DNA from: Przewalskia tangutica
Lineage: Eukaryota; Streptophyta; Magnoliopsida; Solanales; Solanaceae
Direction: 5' to 3'
Length of the DNA: 64,000 nucleotides
Assembly: GCA_029844215.1 (NCBI GenBank)
Contig: CM056726.1
Location: forward strand, 34,093,001 to 34,157,000
The notes beneath the pieces were generated by a model. That model had not been told where the DNA came from and made no database searches. It saw only the letters and a program-made list of their open reading frames with translations. Position 1 is the stretch's first letter. Every line of letters starts with the position of its first letter. Of the stretch, positions 22,553 to 32,215 are shown in pieces. The position numbers were made by a program, and so were the translations under genes.

Positions 22553-23638
22553 CTTATATAACATGAGACGATTGCAACTAACAACTAAATTAATTACAAT
22601 TTCAATGGCCAAGCATGCTAGGTCTCGGATTTAAGGCTTCCTAATTCCATAACAATTATAAACCTTCATTCCATAATTCTCATGATCACTTACAACTATC
22701 ATAACATGTAATCGCTAATTACATTTAACAAGACCAAGATTATTACCTCAATAAGCCCAAATCTTATCCAAGATCAAAAGTCGATCCTTAGCAACTTTAG
22801 CTCCTTTCCTTCATGTTCCAATCCGCTATTTACAACCCTTAGAAGTTCATACACAACTTCTCTTCAAGTTCTAACTCCAACTATGAAAACCCCCTTAGAT
22901 TTTCATGTTGCGACTAACGTAAAAACGTAGTTTTTCCGGGATTTTTGTGTTGAGATATCATTAGAATAACTTTGGGGACCTTGGGTTTAAGTATTGTGAT
23001 TTATGAATCAATATTACAAAAATTTTGTGTGCTAAGGGGTGCCATTGTCGAGAGCTCTACAATGAGCAAGGAAAGTTTTGGAAATTTTTCTAAGTGTTGT
23101 GAGCTTATCTTTCTACTAGTGGGTTGATATACTACACTCAATGGTCAAGATTAGAACACTTGTGTGATTGAGATTTAAGAAGACTAAAGATCTTGCACAA
23201 GTTGGCTATTTGACTTAGTCAAATATCTCAAGCTTTGGCTTTCAAGACTTGACCAATTCCTCTAGGTCAATTTCGACCAAGCCATGTGGAGGGTGACACG
23301 TGTCGTCCTCCTATTGGTCTAAAATATTCTATTTCCCAAAATTTTCATAATTCGTCAAAATATCAAAAATCTCGTGGGCCCCACAAAATGTAAAATTTCC
23401 CGGGTGGGCCCTACGTGACCAAATCCATAAATAAATTTCCATAATGTTAGTAAATTCCATACGTCTCAAATAATGCATTTTGTGAATCTAATTCTCATCA
23501 ACGAACATTTTTCCTTTCCGAAGTTCGGAAGATTTTCCTTCGAAAAAAAACAATTCTTCCTTTCGTACCAATTTTTTAAAAGTCCTGATTCCTTACGTAC
23601 ATTCTCTTAAACATATCCTGGAATTACAGGGTGTAATA
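22553..23638 (-). repeat. 3' LTR of element C, right piece (starts with the right TSD of B)
   Basis: It continues the LTR after B (22553-22557 cttat is the TSD) and matches about 28151-29233. It ends gtgtaata, so the element-strand terminus is TATTACACC instead of TGTTACACC, a transition in the terminal dinucleotide. Confidence 0.9.
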
Positions 23639-23665
23639 TTCTCCCCACCCCCCCCCCCCCCCTTA
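23639..23665 (-). other. Polypurine tract of element C with a long pure-G run
   Basis: On the minus strand GAACATTCGGGGACGAATGT is followed by an uninterrupted run of about 16 G and then TGGGGAGAA at the LTR. The G run is much longer than in A, B or F and may be slippage-prone. Confidence 0.75.
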
Positions 23666-23752
23666 TAAACATTCGTCCCCGAATGTTCTTTCGAGGTTCA
23701 ATCTAAACGGATATCGCATAGTCCCCTTTAACTACACCCGACATAATCACAT

Positions 23753-24175
23753 ATGCCACACATGACCCTAATACATCGCATATGCATACCTATCAATCAC
23801 CAGCCAAATGAGGAATCAAATCCAAAGGGTGCATCATCACTATTTACTCCCCTTTCATGGCCTAAAATGATTGTCTTTTTGTACTTTTCTTTAGTCATAA
23901 CGATAAGCACGTCAATTCTTTCAACCCTTGTTCTCTCATTTTCTTACTTATCGTATTCTTCTCATACTTCCAAACTTATTCTAGCATACGTACATAATCT
24001 CAATCATCACTTCTGTTTTTCTAATCCTTGGAGTTACTATATCCAACTTGGTCAATCTTTCAGCTCTCACGACCCGGTTTCGGTGGAACGCATCCACGAA
24101 CTCGTACAACGACTAACTAAACTTGGGCCTTACACCCTCGTGACCCTATCACATAGCGGGACTACCTCCAACTGA
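23753..24175 (+). CDS. 140-codon ORF antisense to element C, unknown
   Basis: An open frame on the strand opposite to C, between its polypurine tract and gag remnant. Residues 45-75 are strongly hydrophobic (MIVFLYFSLVITISTSILST), which could be a membrane segment; the rest is unremarkable (Ser, Leu and His rich). No family is recognised. Antisense ORFs near the 3' end are known in some plant gypsy groups, but no second copy is available here to test conservation, so it may be chance. Confidence 0.2.
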   Translation: MPHMTLIHRICIPINHQPNEESNPKGASSLFTPLSWPKMIVFLYFSLVITISTSILSTLVLSFSYLSYSSHTSKLILAYVHNLNHHFCFSNPWSYYIQLGQSFSSHDPVSVERIHELVQRLTKLGPYTLVTLSHSGTTSN

Positions 24176-24472
24176 CCCCACTTTATTTCAAGAAATGGGT
24201 CGACCCGTATTTGGTCTTCAACCCGACCCATTGTTGCCTTGACTTCAACTATCGGTCTTTCCACTGCTACGGGGTCATTACTACTTGTGACCCTAAACTA
24301 TCGTAGCCTCATTTTTCTATCTTCTTAACAACATCCCTCACCCTACAATTTGCTACACAAAAATACTTCTACCTCTGATAGTCCTATCAGTTTACATTCA
24401 ACTTGCAACAAGGAGAATAGGTACAGTAGGGCGGGGATCTAAATTTATCAATGTACATAAGATTTAAAGGGG

Positions 24473-25330
24473 TCAAAATATACCTGTAGCCCCAGGCAAC
24501 GCTGCCTCCTGATCCTGTCTAGCAGCCACGATATCTCTGAGGTTCGAAGGACCGCTCGAATCATAAGCTCCACCACGACCTTTATCACGGTTGACTAAAT
24601 TCTGAATCCCTCGTCCTAGAGTGCGCATAACCATAGAGGAAGGGGAAACAACTACCGTCCTCACAGGTCATGCCACACCACCAGTGTCCCTTCTAAGCGG
24701 ACATTCTCTCAACAAATGGCCCAGACGGTCGCAAGCATAATAGGCACCTGTAACGGAACGACACTGCCTAAGATGACTCATCCCACAATGACAACACCGA
24801 GACAGCGGTGGCCTCGACTGTCTATGACCCCCGTATCTCTGAAATCCTGGATCCCTGGAGCTCTGACCTGCTCATGAATATCTCGTGGGGTCAAGTCTCA
24901 CACCCGCGAATGGTGGGGGTATGCCCTGGGTAGGCTGGGACAAAAATCTCATCTGCCGGCGAGGCTCTCCCGAAACTCACCGGATGTTCAATCGCCTAGC
25001 CTCTTTACGCCACTGTAGTGCCTCTGCCCTTTCTACATATGCTCAGAATGGCCGAGTAGTCTCGCCATTGATCAGTATCACCGCTTAGCTTGGCGAGAAT
25101 ATAACCGCTTCCTGTGAGGCTATAGTCTTCCTTAATCGGCGAGTGGAGGCTCGTGCATCGTGCCTCGTGGACCCTTGGAAGAACTCACGACGGTGGTACA
25201 ATGTACGGTATAGACTGGGCATAAGACTCATCAACCTGGCGCTTCGCTAGCGCCTCCTATCGTCGACTTGCCCTTCGGCCGTTGCCGCTCGTGAGGCATA
25301 ACTGATACATAAGAGTAGGTTAGAGAGGAT
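24473..25330 (-). pseudogene. Element C gag remnant
   Basis: Minus strand. About 25250-25330 matches the basic gag N-terminus of A. About 24880-25080 matches the middle of gag. About 24700-24800 is a degraded zinc-knuckle region. Positions 24473-24664 read GRGIQNLVNRDKGRGGAYDS and RQDQEAALPG, parallel to GQGIQTPESRGRGRGG and RRDQEAS in element A. Most of the capsid region is missing, and nothing of protease or RT follows. Confidence 0.7.
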
Positions 25331-25348
25331 TCAACCTAATAACACAGG

Positions 25349-25490
25349 TCTATTGCACGATCTCAGAGTGAGAAGAATGGAAACCAATCCTAAATGTCCT
25401 GCAGCCTCCTGGTTATAGATGTGGTGCACAACACACCGATAACCAAGACTCTACTGGACACGGTCTGTAGACACTTTCCGAGGACTAACT
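25349..25490 (-). other. Element C 5' leader (shared with A and F)
   Basis: This segment next to the primer site contains aagactctactggacacggt and attgcacgatctcagagtga, also found in the leaders of A (32060-32199) and F (56965-57110). Confidence 0.8.
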
Positions 25491-25502
25491 GCTCTGATAC
25501 CA
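25491..25502 (-). other. Primer binding site of element C (tRNA-iMet)
   Basis: GCTCTGATACCA on plus is TGGTATCAGAGC on the element strand, four bases from the 5' LTR at 25507. Confidence 0.88.
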
Positions 25503-25506
25503 CTTT

Positions 25507-28500
25507 TGTCACGACCCGACCTCGGGACCGCGACTGGTGCCCTACCTGGGCACCCTTACAGGTATACATCAGAGAAAATCAGCGGAACATACATGAAACT
25601 CATAACGTACATTAACAGGAAATAAACAACAGGTTAGCCGATAAGGCTACCTCCCTGGACATATATATATACATAGCCAAAAGCAGTTACATCCTTCTTC
25701 TTTGCAAACCGACCCACAAGATATGACTACAGACCGCTAAGAATTTTTGACATAACCGCTGTGACGGGACAGGACCCCGTCATACCCCTGAATATACATA
25801 ATATACATCAACAGGGATCCATACCAAAAGATAAGCCTCCGGAGTGAATGGAGCTTCTTCCCAAAAACTGAACAGAGATCCTAAGAACGAGGGTCACCAA
25901 CCTGGGTACCTAATACCTGCGGGCATGAACGCAGCCCCCCCGAAGAAGGTCAGTACAACAGGTACCGAGTATGGAACGGAAAATAAAGTGCAGTAAACAA
26001 ATCATAACTGTACAAAAGAATGACAGGGGCAAGTATAAAAAAAATTAAATACCATAACCTACCGTGTCATTTTAACTCATGAAATCAGTCATACATTAGT
26101 CGTTCATTTCCTTCTTTCAAAAAGAATTATAAACATATTCTTACATACATACTTAAGAATTTCATCAAGTTCTTTTCCACATAACTTCTGAATCTTACAC
26201 ACGTAATCCTACCCTTTATGGAGGGACTTCTCATTTTGGAGCTTGCTTTGATTATCCATACGTTATAACGTAACCCGGCCCATTTTCGGGACACGATGTA
26301 CTAATGAATCATGTGATATAATCCGGCCCACCTGTGGGGCTCGGTGTACTGTGGCATCTGTAGCATAACCCGGCCCGCCTGTGGGGCTCGGTGTACTGTG
26401 GAATCTGTAGCATAACCCGGCCCGCCTGTGGGTCTCGGTGTATTGTGGAATCTGTAGCATAACCCGGCCCGCCTGTGGGGCTCGGTGTACTGTGGAATCT
26501 GTAGCATAACCCGGCCCGCCTGTGGGGCTCGGTGTACTGTGGAATCTGTAGCATAACCCGGCCCGCCTGTGGGGCTCGATGTACTGTGGAATCTGTAGCA
26601 TAATTCGGCCCGCCTGTGGGGCTCGGTGTAAAATGACGTAACCCCGCCCATCTGTAAGCTCGGTGTAATATGACGTAACCCGGCCCATCTGTGAGCTCGG
26701 TGTAATATGGCATAACCCGGCCTATGTGTAGGCTCGGTATATCTCATAATATAACCTGACCTATGTGTAGGCTCGGTGTATTACATAACATAACCCGGCC
26801 CGTTTTGCGGGACCCGGTGTAACTCTCCTTACATAACGTAACCCGACCCGTTTGCGGGACACGGTGTGTTGTATCCATAACATTTTAAACCATCTTTTCT
26901 TACTTCTTCTTAAGTTGTTATAACAACTTCCCATAAAGTTATTATAACAACCTTTCATTTTGGAGAACTTAAGGCACTTTCATTTCTTACAACATTAGGA
27001 GAAACTAAACCCAAAAGTACTACGTACATGCACACTTATAAAAGAATCATGCCACACCTTCTCTTTTAAATCAATAAATTTCTTCTTTTTAAAACTCAAG
27101 TTACATACTCTTTTGAAATCAATCTTCTTATCTTTTGAAATAAATCAAGAAGCCATACTTTTTAAATCAAGTCATTTCCACTTATAAAATCAAGGCTTAT
27201 ATTCTTAAAACCTCGTATCATTTACTCTTGAAAATCATGTCGCTTATACATATAAAATCATGTCATCTATACTTTAGGAATCAAGTCTCATAACTTGAAA
27301 AATAAAGTTTCATACACTTCCAAAACAAAGTAACTTATTCTCTTTAAAATCATATAACTTCCACTTATAAAATCAAGTCCCTTTTCACATATAAATTCAA
27401 GTCATTTTCAAATATAAAATCAACTTACTTACTTCAAATAAATCAAGGCACATAGCTTTAAATCAAACTTCATAACTTCCTAACCATTCTTACCAACATC
27501 TCCCATAAGACTTGGTAAGGACTTAGGATAATTTAGACATACTTTTTACATAGAGTAAATCAACATACGTACCTCTTAACTTCTAAGAGTAGAAGGAATC
27601 ATGAAATAACACCACATGTATATTTCATATGTAGAATCATGCCAAAAGAAGGAAGAGGTTCACATACCTCGCGACGACTAACGACACGTAGCGATATGCT
27701 CCAAAGTACTTCAACCTTGTTAGTTATTCCACCCTTCAAGTAGAATACTCTACTCGTATTACTTCAACCTATAAGTACCATAATACATCTATCAACTCCT
27801 AGCCTTTTAAGGTAGAATCATACTAAGTGTAAGGTCTCTTATTCTACAGAAAATTGGGCAGTATTTCCTTTGTTTCTACGTACTTTTCTACCTTTTTCAA
27901 GGCCCGAAATCAACAACCAATACGCCACATTTAAAGCTCAACAATTTAGCTAACCAAAGGGGATTACACGCCTAACAGGACGTGTAAAATTCTGCCCCAC
28001 AATTAATATAAAACTGTCCAATATTCCAAAGCCATTTTCGGCAATCACAAGGATAACACCACATCTATTCTTCCAATTCCTTTTCAATCCAAGTTGTTAT
28101 TCTAACATGTTATATAGTCGCAAACAATTATAACAACTATAATCCCTTTCTTATATAACATGCGACGATCGCAACTAACAACTAAATTGATTACAATTTC
28201 AATGGCCAAGCATGCTAGGTCTCAGATTTAAGGCTTCCTAATTCCATAACAATTATAAACCTTCATTCCATAATTCTCATGATCACTTACAACTATCATA
28301 ACATGTAATTTCTAATTACATTTAACAAGACCAAGATTATTACCTCAATAAGCCCAAATCTTATCCAAGATCAAAAGTCGATCCTTAGCAACTTTAGCTC
28401 CTTTCCTTCATGTTCCAATCCGCTATTTGCAACCCTTAGAAGTTCATACACAACTTCTCTTCAAGTTCTAACTCCAACTATGAAAACCCCCTTAGGTTTT

Positions 28501-29233
28501 CATGTTGCGACTAACGTAAAAACGTAGTTTTTCCGGGATTTTTGTGTTGTGATATCCTTAGAATACCTTTGGGGACCTTGGGTTTAAGTATTGCGATTTA
28601 TGAAGCAAGATTGCAAAAATTTTGTGTGCTAAGGGGTGCCATTGCCGAGAGCTCTACAATGAGCAAGGAAAGTTTTGGAAATTTTTTTAAGTGTTGTGAG
28701 CTTATCTTGCTACTAGTGGGTTGATATACTACACTCAATGGTCAAGATTAGAACACTTGTGTGATTGAAATTTAAGAAGACTAAAGATCTTGCACAAGTT
28801 GGCTATTTGACTTAGTCAAATATCTCAAGCTTTGGCTTTCAAGACTTGACCAATTCCTCTAGGTCAATTTCGACCAAGCCATGTGGAGGGTGACACGTGT
28901 CGCCCTCCTATTGGTCTAAAATATTCCATTTCCCAAAATTTTCATAATTCATCAAAATATCGAAAACCTCGTGGGCCCCACAAAACGTAAAATTTTTCGG
29001 GTGGGCCCTACGTGACCAAATCCGTAAATAAATTTCCATAATATTAATAAATTCCATATGTCTCAAATAATGCATTTTGAGAATCTAATTCTCATCAACG
29101 AACATTTTTCCTTTCCGAAGTTCGGAAGATTTTCCTTAAAAAAAACAATTCTTCCTTTCGTACCAATTTTTTAAAAGTCTTGATTCCTTACGTACATTCT
29201 CTTAAACATATCCTGGAATTACGGGGTGTAACA
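25507..29233 (-). repeat. 5' LTR of element C, complete (3.73 kb)
   Basis: tgtcacgacc ... ggggtgtaaca. It is the uninterrupted partner of the split LTR at 8617-23638 and preserves the empty target site of B near 28143-28160. The minisatellite is at 26266-26860 and a stem-loop at 27964-27987. No gene is seen in it. Confidence 0.92.
26266..26860. repeat. Minisatellite in the 5' LTR of C, 47-bp units
   Basis: At 26334-26630 about six near-identical 47-bp units contain gtggggctcggtgtactgtg and cataacccggcccgcct. Degenerate units flank them on both sides. Confidence 0.9.
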
Positions 29234-30753
29234 TAAAACGTGAAGGGAAGTTGGTTCTAAGGTTGTAGTGGATACATGGAAGTGATTGGATCTTGAAGAA
29301 GTTGAGCAAAATGAAAACTACGGGCCAAAGTGGAGCGGACTGCCTAGGGACGTTTTTGGGCATTTTAAAGGTAAATATTCCTCATTCTCTTGAAGTAATT
29401 GGATATTACTTATTGTTATAATGTATAGATGAGCTTGTGCTAAAAATAATGAAGATTAAAAAGTGTTTGGACCAATTTTGGTGTCTTGGCCGAGAATGGG
29501 ACAGTTTTGGTGTCATTGAGTTTTGTTGGTTATTGTCATTGTTATCTTCACCTATTGCATGTTATAATGGAGTAATGTTGTTGTTAATAAGTTGATATAA
29601 CTTATATAGAAGTTTTGGAACTAGAATTGGAATAAAAAAGATTAAGGAAAGAGTTGTCGGATTGTAGTTGTTGCCCGTGGAATCTATAAAATTGTTGGAC
29701 GTTATTATGCAGTTTTTATGGACTGTTTTGTGGTGTTAGGCTGCTGGAAAATCAGCCACCTTAATGCATGTTTAAATGTAGGAGTTGCTAATGAAAGTCC
29801 TAAGGATTAAGGGTGTAGAAAGGCTTCACATTTTACCCTTGTTGTTGTGGGATATTGGGCCGATTTGTATGGAATATTTTATGTGATTGTGGGGCAGAAT
29901 TTTACACGTCTAGTAGACGTGTAATCCCCTTTGGTTAACTTTTGGTTATGCCCTTAAGTGTGGCTTGTTGGTTGTTGAATTTGGGCCTTGGAAAAGGTGG
30001 AAAAGTACGTAGAAACAAAGGAAGTGCTGTCCAATTTTCCGTAGAATAAGAGACCCTTAGTTGGTATTAATCTACCTTAGAAAGCTTGGAATTAATAATC
30101 GTGTTATTGTTGTTATAGGTTGAAGTACTTTGAGACGTATTCTAGATTGTAGAGTTGGTTAGTCGCCAAAAAGGTATGTGAACTATCCTTTCTTCTTCTA
30201 GCATGATTCCTTGTTTTAAAGTGAGTGTATCCTACTCCTTAGTGATGTAATTCTTGATAGTACTTTGGATTTCCTAAAATAGAAGTTGTTCTATATACTT
30301 TCTTGATAGTACTTTGATCTTATAAAATGGAAGTGGTTCTATCCATTCTTTTGATAGTACTTGTGGTTCTAAAATGAAAGATTGTTATATCTATTCTCTT
30401 GATAGTACTTTGGGTTGTCTAAATGAAAGTATTTCATTTTAGTTCATTGTAGTATATGAAAGAAGTTACATGATTGAAAGGTATAAATTACTTGGTGTTA
30501 AAAGTATACTTGGCTTGGTTTGAAAAGTATAACTTACTTGAGTTTAAAAATGTAGTAACTTGATTTTAAAAGTGGAAGTTTCTTGATACTATGAGTGTTA
30601 GTGTTTTGAGGTTTATAAATGAGAAGATGTACGGCGGACGTACATAGTACTTCGGGTTCAATTTCTCTATTATTACTAGATGTGATATTGCCTTGAGTTC
30701 TCTTAAAATGATAGTTCATTCTATTTGTGCTAATGAGAGTCGGAGATGATTTA

Positions 30754-31330
30754 AATTGTATAGTTGGATCATGTGAGTACGTCCATGATTACGACATAAA
30801 TCTTATTGTGAAAATTGTATAGTTGGATCACGTGGAGTACGTCCATGATTACGACATAAATCTTGTTGTGAAAATTGTATAGTTGGATCATGTGAGTACG
30901 TCCATGATTACGACATAAATCTTGTTGTGAAAATTGTATAGTTGGATCATGTGAGTACGTCCATGATTACGACATAAATCTTGTTGTGAAAATTGTATAG
31001 TTGGATCATGTGAGTACGTCCATGATTACGACATAAATCTTGTTGTGAAAATTGTATAGTTGGATCATGTGAGTACGTCCATGATTACGACATAAATCTT
31101 ATTGTGAAAATTGTATAGTTGGATCATGTGAGTACGTCCAATATTACGACATAAATCTTGTTGTGAAAATTGTATGGTTGGATCATGTGAGTACGTCCAT
31201 GATTACGACATAAATCTTGTTGTGAAAATTATATAGTTGGATCATGTGAGAACGTCCATGATTACGACATAAATCTTATTGTGAAAACGGTATAGTTGAA
31301 ATCATGTGAGTACGTCCATGATTAGGACTT
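30754..31330. repeat. 59-bp tandem array in solo LTR D, about ten units
   Basis: Units contain gttggatcatgtgagtacgt and ccatgattacgacataaatc at a regular 59-60 bp spacing, with very few substitutions. The first and last units are slightly diverged. Confidence 0.93.
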
Positions 31331-31842
31331 GAACATTAAATAAACTCATGGACAAGATCCATGATGCGAGTACAAATATTCTTTGCGGTTGATCTAACTC
31401 TTAAAAGGCATAACTTAAAAGGTAAAGTTGACTCTCATTACTCTCATATTTGCAATGCACAATGTACTGTTATTTTGAATTATCATACTTTCCTCCTGTT
31501 ATATTTGGACTGTATGATCTCCTTTACAATACTTATTGTTTCACATACTTGCTACATTTTCCGTACTGACCCTCTTTCTCCGGGGGGCTGCGTTCATGCC
31601 GCAGGTTTAGGTACGCAGTTTGGTGATCTTCAAGTTTAGGATCCTTGCTCAGAGTTTTTGGGATAGCTCCATTGTTCCGAGGCTTATCATTTTGGTATAG
31701 ATCTTTCATTCTGTGCTTTGTATGCATTATGGGTACGGCGGGGCCTTGTTCCGTCATAGTTCTGTAAAACTCTTAGAGGTCTGTATTCATATGTGGATTG
31801 GACTCGTGTACAGTGTAGTTTCTTTTGGTTTTATATATATAT

Positions 31843-31961
31843 ACTCATTTTTTTTTTAAACTAACATGCAAAGGCAAAGCCGATAAGGCTGTCATATATA
31901 TATATATATATGACAGCCTTATCGGCTTTGCCTTTGCATGTTAGTTTAAAAAAAAATGAGT
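31843..31961. repeat. 119-bp near-perfect palindrome in solo LTR D
   Basis: Two arms of about 58 bp (actcattt...ggctgtcat and atgacagcc...aaatgagt) are exact inverted copies around a (TA)n centre. The only difference is a T10 against A9 run. The arm sequence itself is LTR sequence (agccgataaggctgtc also has counterparts in C and F). Confidence 0.95.
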
Positions 31962-32054
31962 GTTATTTAACTTCCGCGGATAACTTGTGTCGTAGAGGGT
32001 AGAAGGGCGCCCAGGTAGGGCATCAATCACGGGCCCGGGGTTCGGGTCGTGACA

Positions 32055-32199
32055 ATAGCTCTATTGCACGATCTATGAGATAAAAGAATAGAAACCAATC
32101 CTAAATATCCGGCAGCCTCCTGCGTATAAGTGTGGTGCACAACATACCCATACACAAGACTCTACTAGACACGGTCTGTAGATATTCTGAGGACTAACT
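32055..32199 (-). other. Element A 5' leader, right piece (begins with the right TSD of D)
   Basis: 32055-32059 atagc is the TSD partner of 7948-7952. The leader matches those of C and F (attgcacgatct, gaaaccaatcctaaat, aagactctactagacacggt). Confidence 0.85.
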
Positions 32200-32211
32200 G
32201 CTCTGATACCA
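32200..32211 (-). other. Primer binding site of element A (tRNA-iMet)
   Basis: GCTCTGATACCA on plus, TGGTATCAGAGC on the element strand, four bases from the 5' LTR. Confidence 0.88.
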
Positions 32212-32215
32212 CTTT

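Larger units (their letters stand above)
8617..29233 (-). mobile_element. Element C: non-autonomous, gag-remnant LTR retrotransposon with 3.7-kb LTRs (TR-GAG/LARD-like)
   Basis: Minus strand. 5' LTR 25507-29233, primer site 25491-25502, a 1.87-kb internal region (23639-25506) with only a gag remnant, a G-rich polypurine tract and a 3' LTR at 8617-23638 that is split by element B. The TSD taaaa is perfect (8612-8616 and 29234-29238). No protease, RT, RNase H or integrase is recognisable, yet both LTRs, primer site, polypurine tract and TSD are present. C was therefore presumably mobilised in trans. Excluding B it is about 9.3 kb, about 80 percent of it LTR. Confidence 0.88.
7953..32054 (+). 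mobile_element. Element D: solo LTR of a Tekay/Del-type family, interrupted by element C
   Basis: It begins TGTTACACCCCG at 7953 and ends GGGTCGTGACA at 32054 with no primer site or polypurine tract next to either end. Both flanks are element A leader, and the TSD is atagt/atagc (one mismatch). Without C and its TSD the LTR is about 3.48 kb. It is therefore a solo LTR left by LTR-LTR recombination. Its 3' end (complement of a C-type LTR start) and several internal blocks show that it is a sister family of C, in the opposite orientation. Confidence 0.85.
29234..32054 (+). repeat. Solo LTR D, right piece (begins with the right TSD of C)
   Basis: 29234-29238 (taaaa) repeats 8612-8616. The rest continues the D LTR to GGGTCGTGACA. 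It contains the stem-loop at 29902-29924, a conserved block at about 29985-30055 (gtagaaacaaaggaagtgct), a 59-bp tandem array, the conserved ctgcgttcatgccgcag word near 31588 and a large palindrome. Positions 30180-30720 are A+T-rich with repeated gatagtacttt words and no gene. Confidence 0.85.

Noticed and set aside
22558..23638. Possible host gene exons between B and the C interior
   Set aside because: The stretch is collinear with 28151-29233 and is LTR sequence.
23636..24420. Pol-like remnant expected between PPT and gag in element C
   Set aside because: No protease, RT, RNase H or integrase motif could be found in any frame.
26263..26747. Minus-strand ORFs rich in HRAPQAGRVMLQIPQYTEP
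   Set aside because: All three frames across the 47-bp array of element C are open; repeat artefact, no start context or conservation outside the array.
30754..31330. Regular 59-bp repeats that look like a CRISPR array
   Set aside because: The whole unit is conserved with no variable spacers, in a plant LTR; it is a minisatellite. The same holds for 55920-56165.
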